Positions 1 through 9,032 of a stretch of 21,317 bases of DNA are shown piece by piece. The stretch spans positions 1 through 21,317 of the forward strand of contig JADJEH010000006.1 of NCBI GenBank assembly GCA_016702305.1. Direction: 5' to 3'. Numbering within the stretch: position 1 is the stretch's first letter; every line of letters begins with the position of its first letter. Source of the stretch: a bacterium (GTDB lineage: Bacteria > Electryoneota > RPQS01). The notes beneath the pieces were generated by a model, which was not told the origin of the DNA, searched no databases, and saw nothing but the letters and a program-made list of their open reading frames with translations. A program made the position numbers and the translations under genes.

Positions 1-125
1 TCCCCAATCTAAACACCGAATATAGCAGTTTTAGGGTAAACACTACCGCTCCTGCTTGCCCAACTTATAGAAAAAAATGAGTATCTTGGGCGGTCAAAAC
101 GGTCAATTCCCCACAGGATCCCCTT

Positions 126-717
126 GGGCCACACCTACGGCAAGATAACCGCCAGCTCGACAGCCGCATCGGCGCCGATGGTACCCTCTACGACCCGGGT
201 AACAAGGCCCGCACCGAGCGCCCTGATGAAAATGCTCAACGCCTATTGGAAAAATACACCCTGCGCCAAACGCTGGCCTCGATGTCGAACTCCGGCGAAA
301 GCTCGCAACGCGACGTCCTCCGCGACCGCACACGGCCTAAAAATCGAAGCCAGCGAAGCCGACCTCGATGTGGACCGCTAGACTATCCGATAACTCGTTC
401 CACCCCTAGCACTTCAAGTGCTCGAGCATCTGTTCAACCCGCTCTTCCAATTGCTCGAAATGAAGCGCACCATGGCCCCCGGTGCAAATCTGTTTCTGGT
501 CACACCCAACGACACAGCCTGATCGCAAAGTCGAACACATCCTCGCGCAAATATCGCCCGCCAACCTTTCATCAGTTCAACGAGCGCGACCTGCGCGACC
601 CTGTTCCAGCGCGCCGGCCTGAAGATCGTCCACTTCAAGACCTTCTACCATCCCCCACCGGCACCATCGCCAGAATCTAGCCAAAACGGCTTCTTCCTAC
701 GCGCCCAAAAAGCGTAA
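126..717 (+). pseudogene. Class I SAM-dependent methyltransferase, multiply frameshifted
   Basis: No single frame is open across this region, but consecutive frames spell a type-11 methyltransferase. An N-terminal stretch (LYDPGNKARTERPDENAQR, from about 200) leads to the motif I region near 290-330, which is disrupted. Then GLKIEASEADLDVDR (about 340) fits the acidic end of strand beta2. LQVLEHLFNP and MKRTMAPGANLFLVTPND (412-520) match the usual 'vLEHl..P' and 'R.LkPGG.l...TPN' blocks. The C-terminus runs RKYRPPTFHQFNERDLRD, then after one extra base near 600 FQRAGLKIVHFKTFYHPP, and it ends at a TAA at 715-717. The family methylates small molecules, sugars or lipids, and the substrate cannot be read from this sequence. 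The true start is unclear. An ATG at 77 is possible but has no ribosome binding site and is in another frame. At least four indels are needed, so this is either a decayed gene or poor consensus near a contig end. Confidence 0.6.
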
Positions 718-743
718 GCGGTTCAAAGTCATAAGGGTTATGG

Positions 744-775
744 AAAGCGGGCAGAGAAAACTCTCCGGCCGCTTT
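744..775. terminator. Hairpin between convergent genes, candidate terminator
   Basis: AAAGCGG (744-750) pairs with CCGCTTT (769-775), and an inner AGAG/CTCT pair closes an AAAA loop. The hairpin lies between the end of the methyltransferase (717, +) and the probable end of the CoA-transferase (797, -). The U-tract is only three bases, so termination is inferred from position and structure. Confidence 0.4.
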
Positions 776-796
776 GCATTATCGCGTCCTTGCAGA

Positions 797-2100
797 CTAA
801 ATCAGATTTCCTCTGCTGCACGCGTACTTCCAGTTCATCGCGGAACTGCGGATGCGCCACGCGAATCAACGCCTGCGCGCGTTCCCGCAGCGTCTTGCCG
901 TGCAGATAGGCCACGCCAAATCCGTCACGATATAGTGCACGTCCGCACGCGACGTCACCACACCCGCGCCCGGCGACAGCGACGGCACAATGCGCGAAAT
1001 CGAACCGCTTCTTGGCCGTGGATTCCAGGCGATAATCGGCTTGCCGCCCTTCGGGAACGCGCCGCGCCCCGCACAAAATCAACCTGTCCGCCAAAACCCG
1101 GAGAAGATCGTATGCCCGATCGAATCGGCGCACACCTGACCGGTCAGGTCCACCGCAGCGCGCTGTTGATCGAAATCATGTTGTCGTTACGCGCGATGAT
1201 AAACGGATCGTTCGTGTGATCCACCGGACGAAACTCGACTAACGGATTGCTGCGCACAAATCATAAAGCATCTTCGAACCCAGCACAAAACTCGCCACCA
1301 TCTTATCCCTGTGCGGCGTCTTCGCGCGGCAGTTGATCACGCCCTTCTGCACCAGCTCCACCGCGCCGTCCGAGAGCATCTCGGTGTGCATGCCCAAGTC
1401 GCGCTTGTCACCCAGACTCGCCAGCACGCATCCGGAATCGCACCGATTCCCAATTGCGGACAGGCGCCGTTCGGCACCAGCTCCGCGCAAAACAGACCAA
1501 TTAGTTTTTCCTGATCACTCGGCGTGTTGCGCGGCAGCTCCGGCGGCAGATGATCGTAGTGAATCAGCGCGCGGAACATGGACTTGTGCAAGAAATTCGC
1601 CATAAACCCACGGCATCTGATCGTTGACCAAACCGATGACGTTCTTGGCATTGCGCCGCTTCAAGCGTACACGCGCAGTCAGTTCCCAAACTGCAATGGC
1701 CGTGCGTGCCCGGAGGAGTTACCTGCAGCAGGCAGGTGTCCACCTTCAGCGCCCCGCTGCGAATCAGCCCCGGAATCTCCGACAAAACACCGGCGTATAG
1801 TCGCCGCGCCCCTCGTTGACCGCCGTGCCCGCTTTGCGCCGGTAAACAGCGCGTTCGCCCGGAAGCTCTCTCCATCCCCGGTTCCGCGTGGGGAGCCGGA
1901 CCCATGGTCATCAAGTGCGCGATCTGAACGTTTTCCAGCTCTGCCCCGCGCGCGGACAAAGCGTCCACCAACAACTGCGGTACGGCCAATCCTGACCCCA
2001 CGAAAACACGGTCACCAGACGATACACACCGGAGGGCGTCTATCGCCTCAGCCAGCACTTCGGGCGGGGCAGCAGAATGCTCTGCAACATGCGAACTCAT
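797..2100 (-). pseudogene. Acetyl-CoA hydrolase / 4-hydroxybutyrate CoA-transferase family, multiply frameshifted
   Basis: The frames together give a near-complete family I CoA-transferase of about 434 residues, the normal length. It starts at ATG 2100 (MSSHVAEHSAAPP), with AAGGA about 10 nt upstream. In order I see GDRVFVGSGLAVPQLLVDAL, then SEIPGLIRSGALKVDTCLLQ, then TPPGTHGHCSLGTDC. Next come LGIGAIPDA and LGMHTEMLSDGAVELV, whose Glu matches the family's glutamyl-CoA nucleophile. The last blocks are STAKKR, a frame reading GVAYLHGKTLRERAQALI, and AHPQFRDELEV. After one more shift the tail reads RGNLI and stops at TAG 797-799, as relatives end. The longer frame that runs to 738 would cross the hairpin at 744-775. 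The enzymes move CoA between acetate and another acyl group in fermentation or acetate activation. At least seven indels, several of them compensating, interrupt the gene. Whether the living gene is intact is unknown. Confidence 0.75.
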
Positions 2101-2273
2101 TGCTTCTATGTCCTTAGATATTTGGCCCGCGAAAGCTGACACTCACAGTCAGTTTATGCAACGCAGGAACAATTGTTTGCGATGAAGAATGTAACTTATA
2201 CGGCCTACAACAACCGTTCCAAAATACGCAATTGCTCGCAAAATTTCAACGAGCCATTTTTCGGAGGTGTACC
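2101..2273. promoter_or_regulatory. Divergent intergenic region with usp ribosome binding site
   Basis: This gap separates the CoA-transferase (-) from the stress-protein gene (+), so it should hold promoters in both directions. On the plus strand TTGTTT (2173-2178) and TATACG (2197-2202) with an 18-nt spacer form a weak sigma70-like candidate. GGAGGT at 2263-2268 is a strong Shine-Dalgarno sequence and fixes the usp start at the ATG at 2274. No operator or riboswitch is evident. Confidence 0.3.
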
Positions 2274-2727
2274 ATGCTATCTTTCCGCAAGATCTTGTGC
2301 CCGACCGACTTCTCTGACCCGTCCTTTCGGCCCTTGGCCACGGCGGACGAGCTCGCCCGCCGCTATCAGGCCGAGCTGCACGTGCTGCACGTCGTTTTGC
2401 CCGTGCCGCTGGTCGGACTGCCTCCCGGTGCCGGTTCCGTCGCCTTTGATGTGAGCAATACGAGGCCGACATGCTCCAAGGCCTTCCGCGCCAGGCTGGA
2501 CGAAACGCTGGCCCAGTTCGTAAAACCGGATATTCCTATCCACCGTTATGTGGAGATCGGCGATCCCGCCCACGAGATGGTGCAGCTCGCCGACAAGATC
2601 AAGCCGGACGTCATTGTGATTGCCACGCACGGCCCGCACGGGACTTAAGCGGTTCATCTTCGGCTCCGTTGCCGAAGCCGTCGTCCGCCCGATCGCCCTG
2701 CGCCGTTCCGACGATTCGATGCACTAA
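2274..2727 (+). CDS. Universal stress protein (UspA family), with three indels
   Basis: The protein begins MLSFRKILCPTDFSDPS, the classic Usp strand beta1 with its ATP-contacting Asp. It continues ADELARRYQAELHVLHVV, PVPLVGLP and IGDPAHEMVQLA, then KPDVIVIATHG. Correcting one extra C near 2633 gives RTGLKRFIFGSVAEAVVR, which contains the nucleotide-binding loop in its common THG-x9-GS form, followed by PIALRRSDDSMH and TAA at 2725-2727. The total is about 151 residues, a normal single-domain Usp. A compensating pair of indels near 2460 and 2480 scrambles the ADM/LQ segment. The start at 2274 follows a GGAGGT ribosome binding site, and a longer in-frame start at 2232 has none. Usp proteins are cytoplasmic, often ATP-binding, and induced by starvation or stress. 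The gene is monocistronic and is followed by a strong terminator. Confidence 0.85.
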
Positions 2728-2772
2728 CCTTCGGCCCGCTGTTCGCAGGCGGGGCAAGCCTCAGCAAAATTG

Positions 2773-2801
2773 AAAAGCCGAGTCGGGTGACTCGGCTTTT
2801 T
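2773..2801. terminator. Rho-independent terminator, bidirectional
   Basis: A perfect 12-bp stem (2773-2784 with 2789-2800) encloses a GGGT loop. The G+C core GCCGAGTC/GACTCGGC is flanked by AAAA on the left and TTTTT on the right, so it works in both directions. It ends the stress-protein gene (+) and the long minus-strand operon that finishes with surA at 2823. Confidence 0.9.
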
Positions 2802-2822
2802 GATTGTGCGTTGCGACGGATT

Positions 2823-4096
2823 TTAGAGCTTGCGTTCGACGTAGGTTTCGTCGGCGATCTTTTCGACCCAACGCTTGAACTCGCCTTCGCTTTTTGGCGA
2901 GCGTCATCTGCTCGATACGGCTGTAGTCTTCGTTGAGCGTGATCTTGCGCGAGAAGGCGCGGTCGGTCACTTTCAAGATATGCACGCCAAAGGCCGGTGC
3001 GAAACGGATCGCTGTACTCGCCCTTCGACTTGCCTTCAATCGGCGTCTTGAACTCGTCCGGCAGCTCGGTTGGACTAAACCAACCGAGGTCGCCGCCGCT
3101 GGCCCGCCGTTTTCGTATCCGCCGAAAGGTTCAGCGCGAGTTCGGCGAAATCATCGCCGCCGCGCAGCCGCACCACCAGCGACTCCGCCGCACTCACCGT
3201 GCTCTGCAAATCTGCCTCCGCCGGCACGATCCCGAAACAGAATATGATTCGTGTTAACCTTCTCGCCCGTGCGCTCGTTTAACCGAATGACATGCACACC
3301 GAACGGCGAGACCGTGGGCGCGCTGATCGAATCGGGCTCCAACACGTAGGCCGCCGCCTCATATTCCGGCACCAGATCACCGCGATTCGTCGTCCCCAAC
3401 GCACCGCCGCGCTCCGCCGAACCCGGATCCTCGGAATAGCGCGAGGCAAACTCCTCAAACGTAATCGAACCCGATAAAATCGCTTGCCGCGCCGAATCGG
3501 CGCGCGCAATCGCCGCGTTCGTCGAAGCCTCGGCAATCCGATCGGCCAGCAGAATGTGCGACAGCCGAATCGCATCCCTGAGCGGCGGCAGCGAATCCTT
3601 GATCGTCTCCCAGAACTCCAGCACCTCGTTCCGCGATACGCGCACCTGCTGCATGTGCTTGCCGCGCGTGCGCTCGATCAACAACGTCTCTTCCACCAGC
3701 GGACGAAACTGCCGCTTGATCTTGGGCAAGGGCATGCCGTAGTACGATTCGAGCTTCTCCTGCCCGCCCACCTGCGTCAACAGATTGCTGACACGGTTGT
3801 CGAGTTCGCGGTCAATCTCCTTCGGAGTGACCACAATCGAGTCCTTGCGCGCCTGTGTCAACAGCAGTTTCTGCGCGATCAACTCCTCGAGTACTTCCTT
3901 GCTGAGCGTGTCCATCTGCGCTTCAGAAAGCAGGTCCAGCGCCACGCGCGCTCCAAGCGTGTATTGCAAATACTGCAACACTTCGCTTTCGAGAATTATC
4001 TCGTCATCCACCACCGCGACAACCCGGTCAATCACCTCTTCGCCGCGCGCCAGCGCGGCGCACAACGCTCAGCGTGATAAGCAATGCTCTGATCAT
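2823..4096 (-). CDS. surA: SurA-type periplasmic chaperone / peptidyl-prolyl isomerase, frameshifted
   Basis: The protein is about 424 residues with a signal peptide (MIRALLITLS, then CAALARGEE after a missing base near 4070). A SurA N-terminal domain follows (VIDRVVAVVDDEIILESEV, then EELIAQKLLLTQARKDSIVV). There are two parvulin domains. The first runs from IRLSHILLADRI to SPFGVHVIRLNERTGE, with ASRYSEDPGSAERGG and GALGTTNRGDLVPEYE. The second begins VNTNHILF and, after correction of indels near 3225, 3105 and 2995, reads DLGWFSPTELPDEF and FGVHILKVTDRAFSRK. It ends VERKL before TAA at 2823-2825, with another indel near 2895. SurA escorts unfolded outer-membrane proteins through the periplasm and isomerises prolyl bonds. 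The start ATG overlaps the TGA of the upstream gene (ATGA), which shows translational coupling. A two-parvulin layout is standard for SurA. Confidence 0.85.
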
Positions 4097-4878
4097 TTCG
4101 TGTCACCCATTAGGCGCGGCTGATAGCGGCCGCGCATTTCCGTTTCCCAACGCTCCTGCCTTCTTTGACTCTGCTCGGTCAACAGTCGTTCCCGAATCTC
4201 CTGCCGCACAGCATCCAAGCTGAGCTGCGCCCCCTCCGGATAGAGTTCATGCAGCCGCAACAGCCGATAGCCCTCGCCGAACGGCAGCACCGGCGTCATC
4301 CCGCCCGCGGGCAACTTGCGCACAGCCTCAAGCAGTATCGGATCCAACTCGCGCGAGTCCGTCAGCCACTTCCCCTCCCAAATCACCATGTCCGAACGCA
4401 ACTGCGACGTGTCCGCCCGCTCTAATGCGCGGCGAAACGCCTTCAGCGTGTCGTCCGACTCGCACCAAAATCCCTCGATCAGATAGCTGTCCATCGGGCG
4501 CCGAAACTCCGCCAGATTCGTCGTGTAGTAGTCCGCGATCAACGAATCGGTAATCTTCGGTTCCGGCAGACGCGCCAACAACACGGCACGATGAAAACGC
4601 GCCAATAGCTCGCGTTCCTGCCGGGAAACGTCGGCGTCTTTGCGCAGCCCCGTGGCCTCGACCTCCTGCTCAATCATGGCCAGCTCCAGCCATGCATTGA
4701 CCAGCGGCTGCCGCGCTTCCGCACTCAAACTGTCGAAGGGCACGCCCGCCCACGTCGCGAAGTCCGCGCGACTAAGCGTTCGTTCGCCTACGCTTGCCAC
4801 GAGGTCGGCGGTGTTTGTGCGATTGCAGGCCGCCAAAAGCAAACACAGCCCGACCAGCCAGATGCCCTTATTGATCAC
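4093..4878 (-). CDS. Parvulin-like (SurA/PpiC-related) lipoprotein
   Basis: This intact 261-residue protein has a lipoprotein signal with lipobox LLLAAC and lipid cysteine about residue 18. ADLVASVGERTLSRADFATW is the SurA_N/PpiC-type strand-helix start. A helical region of about 100 residues (LVNAWLELAMIEQEVEATG) follows. The parvulin-like segment (about 135-225) reads SYLIEGFWCESDDTLKAF and later VLPFGEGYRLLRLHELYPEG. It lacks the usual 'HILv' start and the GGdLG loop, so it is probably a chaperone without isomerase activity. The start is GTG at 4878 and overlaps the preceding gene by 11 nt. Its stop overlaps surA by 4 nt, so it is made together with both. Its likely place is the periplasmic face of a membrane, aiding outer-membrane protein folding. 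That role is inferred from its neighbours and fold. Confidence 0.8.
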   Translation of the reverse strand: MINKGIWLVGLCLLLAACNRTNTADLVASVGERTLSRADFATWAGVPFDSLSAEARQPLVNAWLELAMIEQEVEATGLRKDADVSRQERELLARFHRAVLLARLPEPKITDSLIADYYTTNLAEFRRPMDSYLIEGFWCESDDTLKAFRRALERADTSQLRSDMVIWEGKWLTDSRELDPILLEAVRKLPAGGMTPVLPFGEGYRLLRLHELYPEGAQLSLDAVRQEIRERLLTEQSQRRQERWETEMRGRYQPRLMGDTK

Positions 4879-6623
4879 GAGCCGCGCGTTCCTGTCGTTC
4901 GGGGGGAAGCGGCCACATCGATCCGAGCAGCTCGTCGTTCACTTTCAGGGGATAGCGCGACACCAACAGTTTTTCCAACTCCTCTTGCAGCTGCTGTGTG
5001 CGCGCCACGCGGTTCTCGCGCCGCGCATCGCCCTTCGCTTCGTCCCACGTCTTCGTACGCGACGGATAGGCCGCGATGAGCTGGAGCACCGAGTAGTTCT
5101 TCCCAACCTTCACAACCTCGGACACCGCGCCCGGCTGTCCGAGCTGAAAGGCCGACTTGCCAATCATGCCAAAGCGTTTTTCTTCAAATGGCCCGATCCG
5201 GCCCGAGTCGCGTTTCGTGGATTCCTTTTCGTTGAACTGCCAGGCGAGCTTTGCAAAGTCTTCGCCCTTCAGCGCGCGATCACGCACGCGCACAGCCTTC
5301 GCGCTGTCTTCCTTAATGAAGATCTCGCGGATCAAGCGCGTCTCCGGCTGAATAAACGACTCCAGGTTGCGCTCGTAATACGCCTTGTCCGATTCTTCGC
5401 TGCCTTCGAGCTTCTCGGTGATTTCCACCTTCTCGACCATGCGCTGGATCGCCGCCTTCTTTTGCGCCACGACGTTCGAATCGGCATAGGCCTTTTTTGA
5501 TGTAACCGTCTTGGCCGGCCTTGTCCTCAAGGAACTGCGGTTCACACAGAGCGTTCACGAGATCATGCACCGACTGCGGATTCTTCCAATCCACGCGATA
5601 GGCGTTGCTGCCGACCTTCTGAATCATATCTTCAATCGTGATCTTGCCGAGCTTGTGCGTTGCCGCCACGAGCGCCTTCTCGTCGCCCGTGAACATCGGC
5701 CCGAGCTCCTTGTTCAGCGACATCTGCGGATCCGTCAGCTTGCCCGTGAACATCGCCAGCGCGTTTTCGTCATACTGCAAGGAGTACTCCGTATGCAGCG
5801 CGTTGACAAAATCCCGCGCGCGCGCGCCGAGCTTCAGACTTTCGACCTCGCGCAGCCGCATCGCCAAATCCTTCTTCATCTCTTCAAACGGCGGGCGGCC
5901 CGTCACATCACGAGTCGAATCCACCCAGATCAGGTGCCAGCCGAACGGCGATTCCACGGGACCCGCCGTCTTGCGCAGCGGCGCGGACCACACCGCGCGC
6001 TGAAACTCGTCTACCATCCGGCCCCAGGGGAACCAGCCCAAGTCACCGGAATCAACAGCCGTCGTCGCGTCTTCCGAGAGCAGCGCCGCCGCCGCTTTGA
6101 AATTGAGACCGCTGTCTATCGCGGTCTTGATCGAGTCAATGCGACTCTTCAGGCGCGCCGCCGCCGCCGCGCTCGAATCCGCCGCGCTCTTCTTCACCAG
6201 AATATGCCGCGCGCTGATTTCCTTCGCTGACCTGTCATAGTGCTCACGCAGCAGCTCATCGGTGATCACCGGCGCGATGATGCGCTCTTCGTACAACAGA
6301 TCGAGCGCTCGACGCTTGGCCGCCGCTTCGAGATTTGTGGCGATCTCCGGGTTCTCGTCATACTTGCGGGCCAGACCCTCAAGATATTTCGCTTCTTCGA
6401 TCGCCATGTCGTGCGCGATTTTCTTGCGCTCTTCAAGGGGCCGTTGCTTAATGTTGTCGTCGGTGCGAAATTTCGAGAGCATCGCGGCGCGGTATTCCTG
6501 CTCCGTGATGGTTTCGTTTCCGATTTTGGCAATGTAGTCTTTCTTGCCTTCGCAGCTCGCCAGCCACATCATGGCCAGCAGACTCAACAGAAGTCCTGTT
6601 CGTTGCATGGTGTTCCGGTTCAT
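4868..6623 (-). CDS. PpiC-type peptidyl-prolyl isomerase lipoprotein, one frameshift
   Basis: The product is about 585 residues once a +1 error near 5493-5498 is allowed for. A lipoprotein signal (lipobox LASC, Cys about 24) is followed by KKDYIAKIGNETITEQEYR, a SurA_N-like start. A charged helical region leads to a parvulin domain at about 138-235. That domain reads ISARHILVKKSAADSS, LLSEDATTAVDSGDLGWFPW and SPFGWHLIWVDSTRDV, with the conserved HIL and GDLGWF blocks. The second half reads LIREIFIKEDSAKAV, then DSGRIGPFEEKRFGMIG and GKNYSVLQLIAAYPSRTKTW, a second, more divergent parvulin domain. The shift lies in a run of six A (coding strand ATCAAAAAAGGCC), where five would keep the frame. 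The ATG at 6621-6623 abuts the TAA of the acetyltransferase gene. A second ATG five codons on (MQRTGLLL) is an equally good start. It probably acts in periplasmic folding with SurA. Confidence 0.85.
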
Positions 6624-7061
6624 TTATGTTGTTTGCAGATTCAAAACAAAATGGTAGCTCGTGATGCTCATCCCGTGCTTGTGGTAGAAGCGGTGCGCGT
6701 CATATCGGCCAGCGTGGGTTCCGCTGTCGAGATGGACGGCTGCCAGGCCCTCTTCCCGCGCCTGATTCACGATAAATTTGAACAAATGGTCAGCGCAGCC
6801 CCGCCCACGGGCCGCCGCAGCGGTGACCAAATCGTCAATATACAAAACTTTTCCCCAATGTAGCAGTTCCGTTCGCCGGTACCCCGCCGCCGCCAATGGC
6901 TGACCGCTCTCCTCTATATATATGAGGATGTAGCCATGTTCCCGCATCTGTCGCAATACCTGCTCAACGAATTGGTCTGCGGTCAGGTGCGGCCGGAGTT
7001 CGCGCATGACATTGTATACAAGCCGAATCTGTTCCGGAGATGTAGCGTGGTGGATCGTCAT
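6624..7061 (-). CDS. GNAT family N-acetyltransferase
   Basis: This intact 145-residue protein is the normal size for a single GNAT domain. It opens with IHHATSPEQIRLVYNVMREL, the usual beta1-alpha1. The middle has GYILIYIEESGQPLAAAGYR and VLYIDDLVTAAAARGRGCA. RGRGCA (85-90) is the acetyl-CoA pyrophosphate-binding loop of motif A. LAAVHLDSGTHAGRYDAHRF and FYHKHGMSITSYHFVL form motif B, with the conserved Y/H-rich 'rFYhkhGM' helix. Members acetylate amines of small molecules, proteins or antibiotics, and the substrate here is not visible. The stop codon directly abuts the ATG of the PpiC lipoprotein, so the genes are cotranscribed. A functional link to protein folding is not evident. Confidence 0.85.
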   Translation of the reverse strand: MTIHHATSPEQIRLVYNVMRELRPHLTADQFVEQVLRQMREHGYILIYIEESGQPLAAAGYRRTELLHWGKVLYIDDLVTAAAARGRGCADHLFKFIVNQAREEGLAAVHLDSGTHAGRYDAHRFYHKHGMSITSYHFVLNLQTT

Positions 7062-7129
7062 GGGCTGTAGTGGTTTTACCTTGTTCGCAGGTCCGGCGAG
7101 GAAAGGTTGTAAGGTTGGTTACGTATACG

Positions 7130-8980
7130 CTATTCTTCCCATACGCGCTTCACCATGATCACACTCATCCGGTTCCCCGCCATGGCGGTCGGCACGAATG
7201 CAAAATGATTCACGTCCGCCACGCCGAGTAGGTAGTAGCCGCCCATACCGGCCGGATATTCACGCACCTCATAAAGCGAATCGAAGTACGCGCCGGTCCA
7301 ATTCAGCCGCAGAGAATCGCCGTCCACCGTGATCGTCAAATCGTGAATCACGCTGTCCGCAATGCCCCATTCCCGCGTGAACGCCGAGACATTGCCTGCC
7401 ATGTCGCGCGCGCGCAGGGCAAAACGATAGCGCTCGAGCGGCGGAGTCAGCAATGTGAAGCGCTGCATCGCCGTGTGCTGATCACCAAGAGCCGTATAAC
7501 TGGCGGAAGTGGCGCGGGTCACGCGCGGCGACAGTGCCGACAGCTCGGTCGTGTCGTACACAATTTCGTAGGTGTCAAAATGCTGGTCGTACGCGACGCC
7601 ATCCCAGCGAATATCTACTGTGGACGCGTTCACGCGCGACACCTCGCGCAGATAAACCGCTTCCGGCGCCAGCGTGTCCGGCACCTCGTGCCACGTCAGC
7701 GCAGAATCCACCGCAGTTACGAACGGCGCGAAATAGTCTATCACCAATCGAAAGTTCGCCAACCGCGCGGGCGGCGCGCCCGGCAGCCAGCGCGCAAAAT
7801 CCGTCGGCTGCCACAGCGCGTCAGGATACTCGTCGAGTTCGATATGGACGAAATTCTCCGTGTCGAAGCGCTCGTCGTGATTCGCATGGCATGCGTTGCC
7901 CTGCTGGTTCTCCGGCACGCCCAGAAAATCGAACACACTGCGCAGCGCGACGGTGTCCGCGCCGAAATAGCTGTAGGCCGGGCTGCTCCATAGCGACACG
8001 TATTCGTCCACGCGTGTGACGACGCTTTCATCGCCGTCGAAGCCGTTGATCGGAAACAGCGGCAGCGCGTGGATATAGTCCCGATGCCGGGACACGTCAC
8101 GCAGCGGCGGATTGGGAAAATGATCGTCGAAGAAGCACGAAATCTGCATGTCGCCCAGCGGCCCATGCTCATTGTGATCGTACGAATGCAACTGGATTAC
8201 CACAAACTCGCTGACCGGCGGCGCGTCCCAGACCGCAATCGCCGCTTCCGTGGCCACGGCGAACGGATGTCGGCCGTTGCGCGACGGATCCGAAAGCGAC
8301 AGGCCGTTGTTGTACGTTGCGAAGGTCGTGTCCCACAGCACCTCGCGTCCTGCTCCGGCAATCATCAATTGCGCCAACCCGTCGCGAACAAACATCTCCG
8401 TTGCCACCGGCGGCGCCATGTAATCATCTTCCGGATGCGGCACCTGCACAATCGCCCGCGCATGCCGCGCCTCCGGATTGAACACGAACACGCCCCAGCC
8501 GTTGCGAAAGCCGCCGATCACAGCACGCGCGCCGGTCGAATCGCCGTTGGTGTCCACATAACTCGAATCCAACCGCTCGCGCAGCAGATAGTAGTGCCGC
8601 CGCACGCCCGGCTCCTGCAAGCGCACAAGTTCATAGCGCCACTCGGCTTCGTGCCGCATGAGCAGCGAATCCACTTGCGCCCACTCTTCGGCAATCGCGA
8701 AGTCAAACACCTGCCGCCAACGCGCCAGCGTCGAATCGCCCGTGCTGTCGTCGGTAATGTAGGTGAATCCGCCGAAACCGTTCGTCACCGGGTCGAGATT
8801 GGGCGGACCATAGTCGTTGTAGTTCGGTCGCACCAGGCGTTCCGAGACATGTGACAGCCAATTGTCATACGCGCAGGCCGAGCAACTGTCCAGGAGAAAT
8901 CCGCGCAGAAAACCTGTCTCATGCACGATTCCCCACGCCGAGGCCGGCAGCCACAGCAACAGCACGGCCCACCACTTCAC
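7130..8980 (-). CDS. Secreted protein of unknown function, paralogue 2 (hydrolase-like domain plus Fn3-like repeats)
   Basis: This intact 616-residue protein has a short signal peptide (MKWWAVLLLWLPASAWG) and a GTG start at 8980. The N-terminal region carries CSACAYDNW (33-41). A conserved core of about 360 residues is rich in His, Asp and Glu: PHPEDD (181-186), IAGAGRE (207-213), SDPSRNGRHPF, QLHSYDHNEHG (263-273) and HIELDEYPD (379-387). These clusters look like a metal-dependent amidohydrolase or peptidase site, with a loose resemblance to N-formylglutamate amidohydrolase-like folds, but I recognise no named family. The C-terminal 180 residues look like two fibronectin type III-like domains (VDIRWDGVAYDQHFDTYEIV with FALRARDMAGNVS, then LRLNWTGAYFDSLYEV). 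It ends in IMVKRVWEE without a sorting tail that I know. The upstream neighbour is a full-length paralogue. Confidence 0.75.
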   Translation of the reverse strand: MKWWAVLLLWLPASAWGIVHETGFLRGFLLDSCSACAYDNWLSHVSERLVRPNYNDYGPPNLDPVTNGFGGFTYITDDSTGDSTLARWRQVFDFAIAEEWAQVDSLLMRHEAEWRYELVRLQEPGVRRHYYLLRERLDSSYVDTNGDSTGARAVIGGFRNGWGVFVFNPEARHARAIVQVPHPEDDYMAPPVATEMFVRDGLAQLMIAGAGREVLWDTTFATYNNGLSLSDPSRNGRHPFAVATEAAIAVWDAPPVSEFVVIQLHSYDHNEHGPLGDMQISCFFDDHFPNPPLRDVSRHRDYIHALPLFPINGFDGDESVVTRVDEYVSLWSSPAYSYFGADTVALRSVFDFLGVPENQQGNACHANHDERFDTENFVHIELDEYPDALWQPTDFARWLPGAPPARLANFRLVIDYFAPFVTAVDSALTWHEVPDTLAPEAVYLREVSRVNASTVDIRWDGVAYDQHFDTYEIVYDTTELSALSPRVTRATSASYTALGDQHTAMQRFTLLTPPLERYRFALRARDMAGNVSAFTREWGIADSVIHDLTITVDGDSLRLNWTGAYFDSLYEVREYPAGMGGYYLLGVADVNHFAFVPTAMAGNRMSVIMVKRVWEE

Positions 8981-9032
8981 CGTTCGTCGGTCCGATTCGT
9001 CATACGCCGGCTCCCCTCTTAGATTACCCGCG

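Noticed and set aside
1..125. Left-edge sequence searched for a gene start or RNA.
   Set aside because: It is AT-richer with an ATG at 77 that could begin the methyltransferase, but there is no ribosome binding site and no recognisable product or RNA fold.
738..1133. Minus-strand open frame read as a separate gene down to a TAA at 738.
   Set aside because: It is the C-terminal third of the CoA-transferase in one of its frames. Family endings and the hairpin at 744-775 place the natural stop at 797.
2232..2273. Upstream in-frame start for the stress protein.
   Set aside because: It adds residues foreign to the family and has no ribosome binding site, while GGAGGT sits right before the ATG at 2274.
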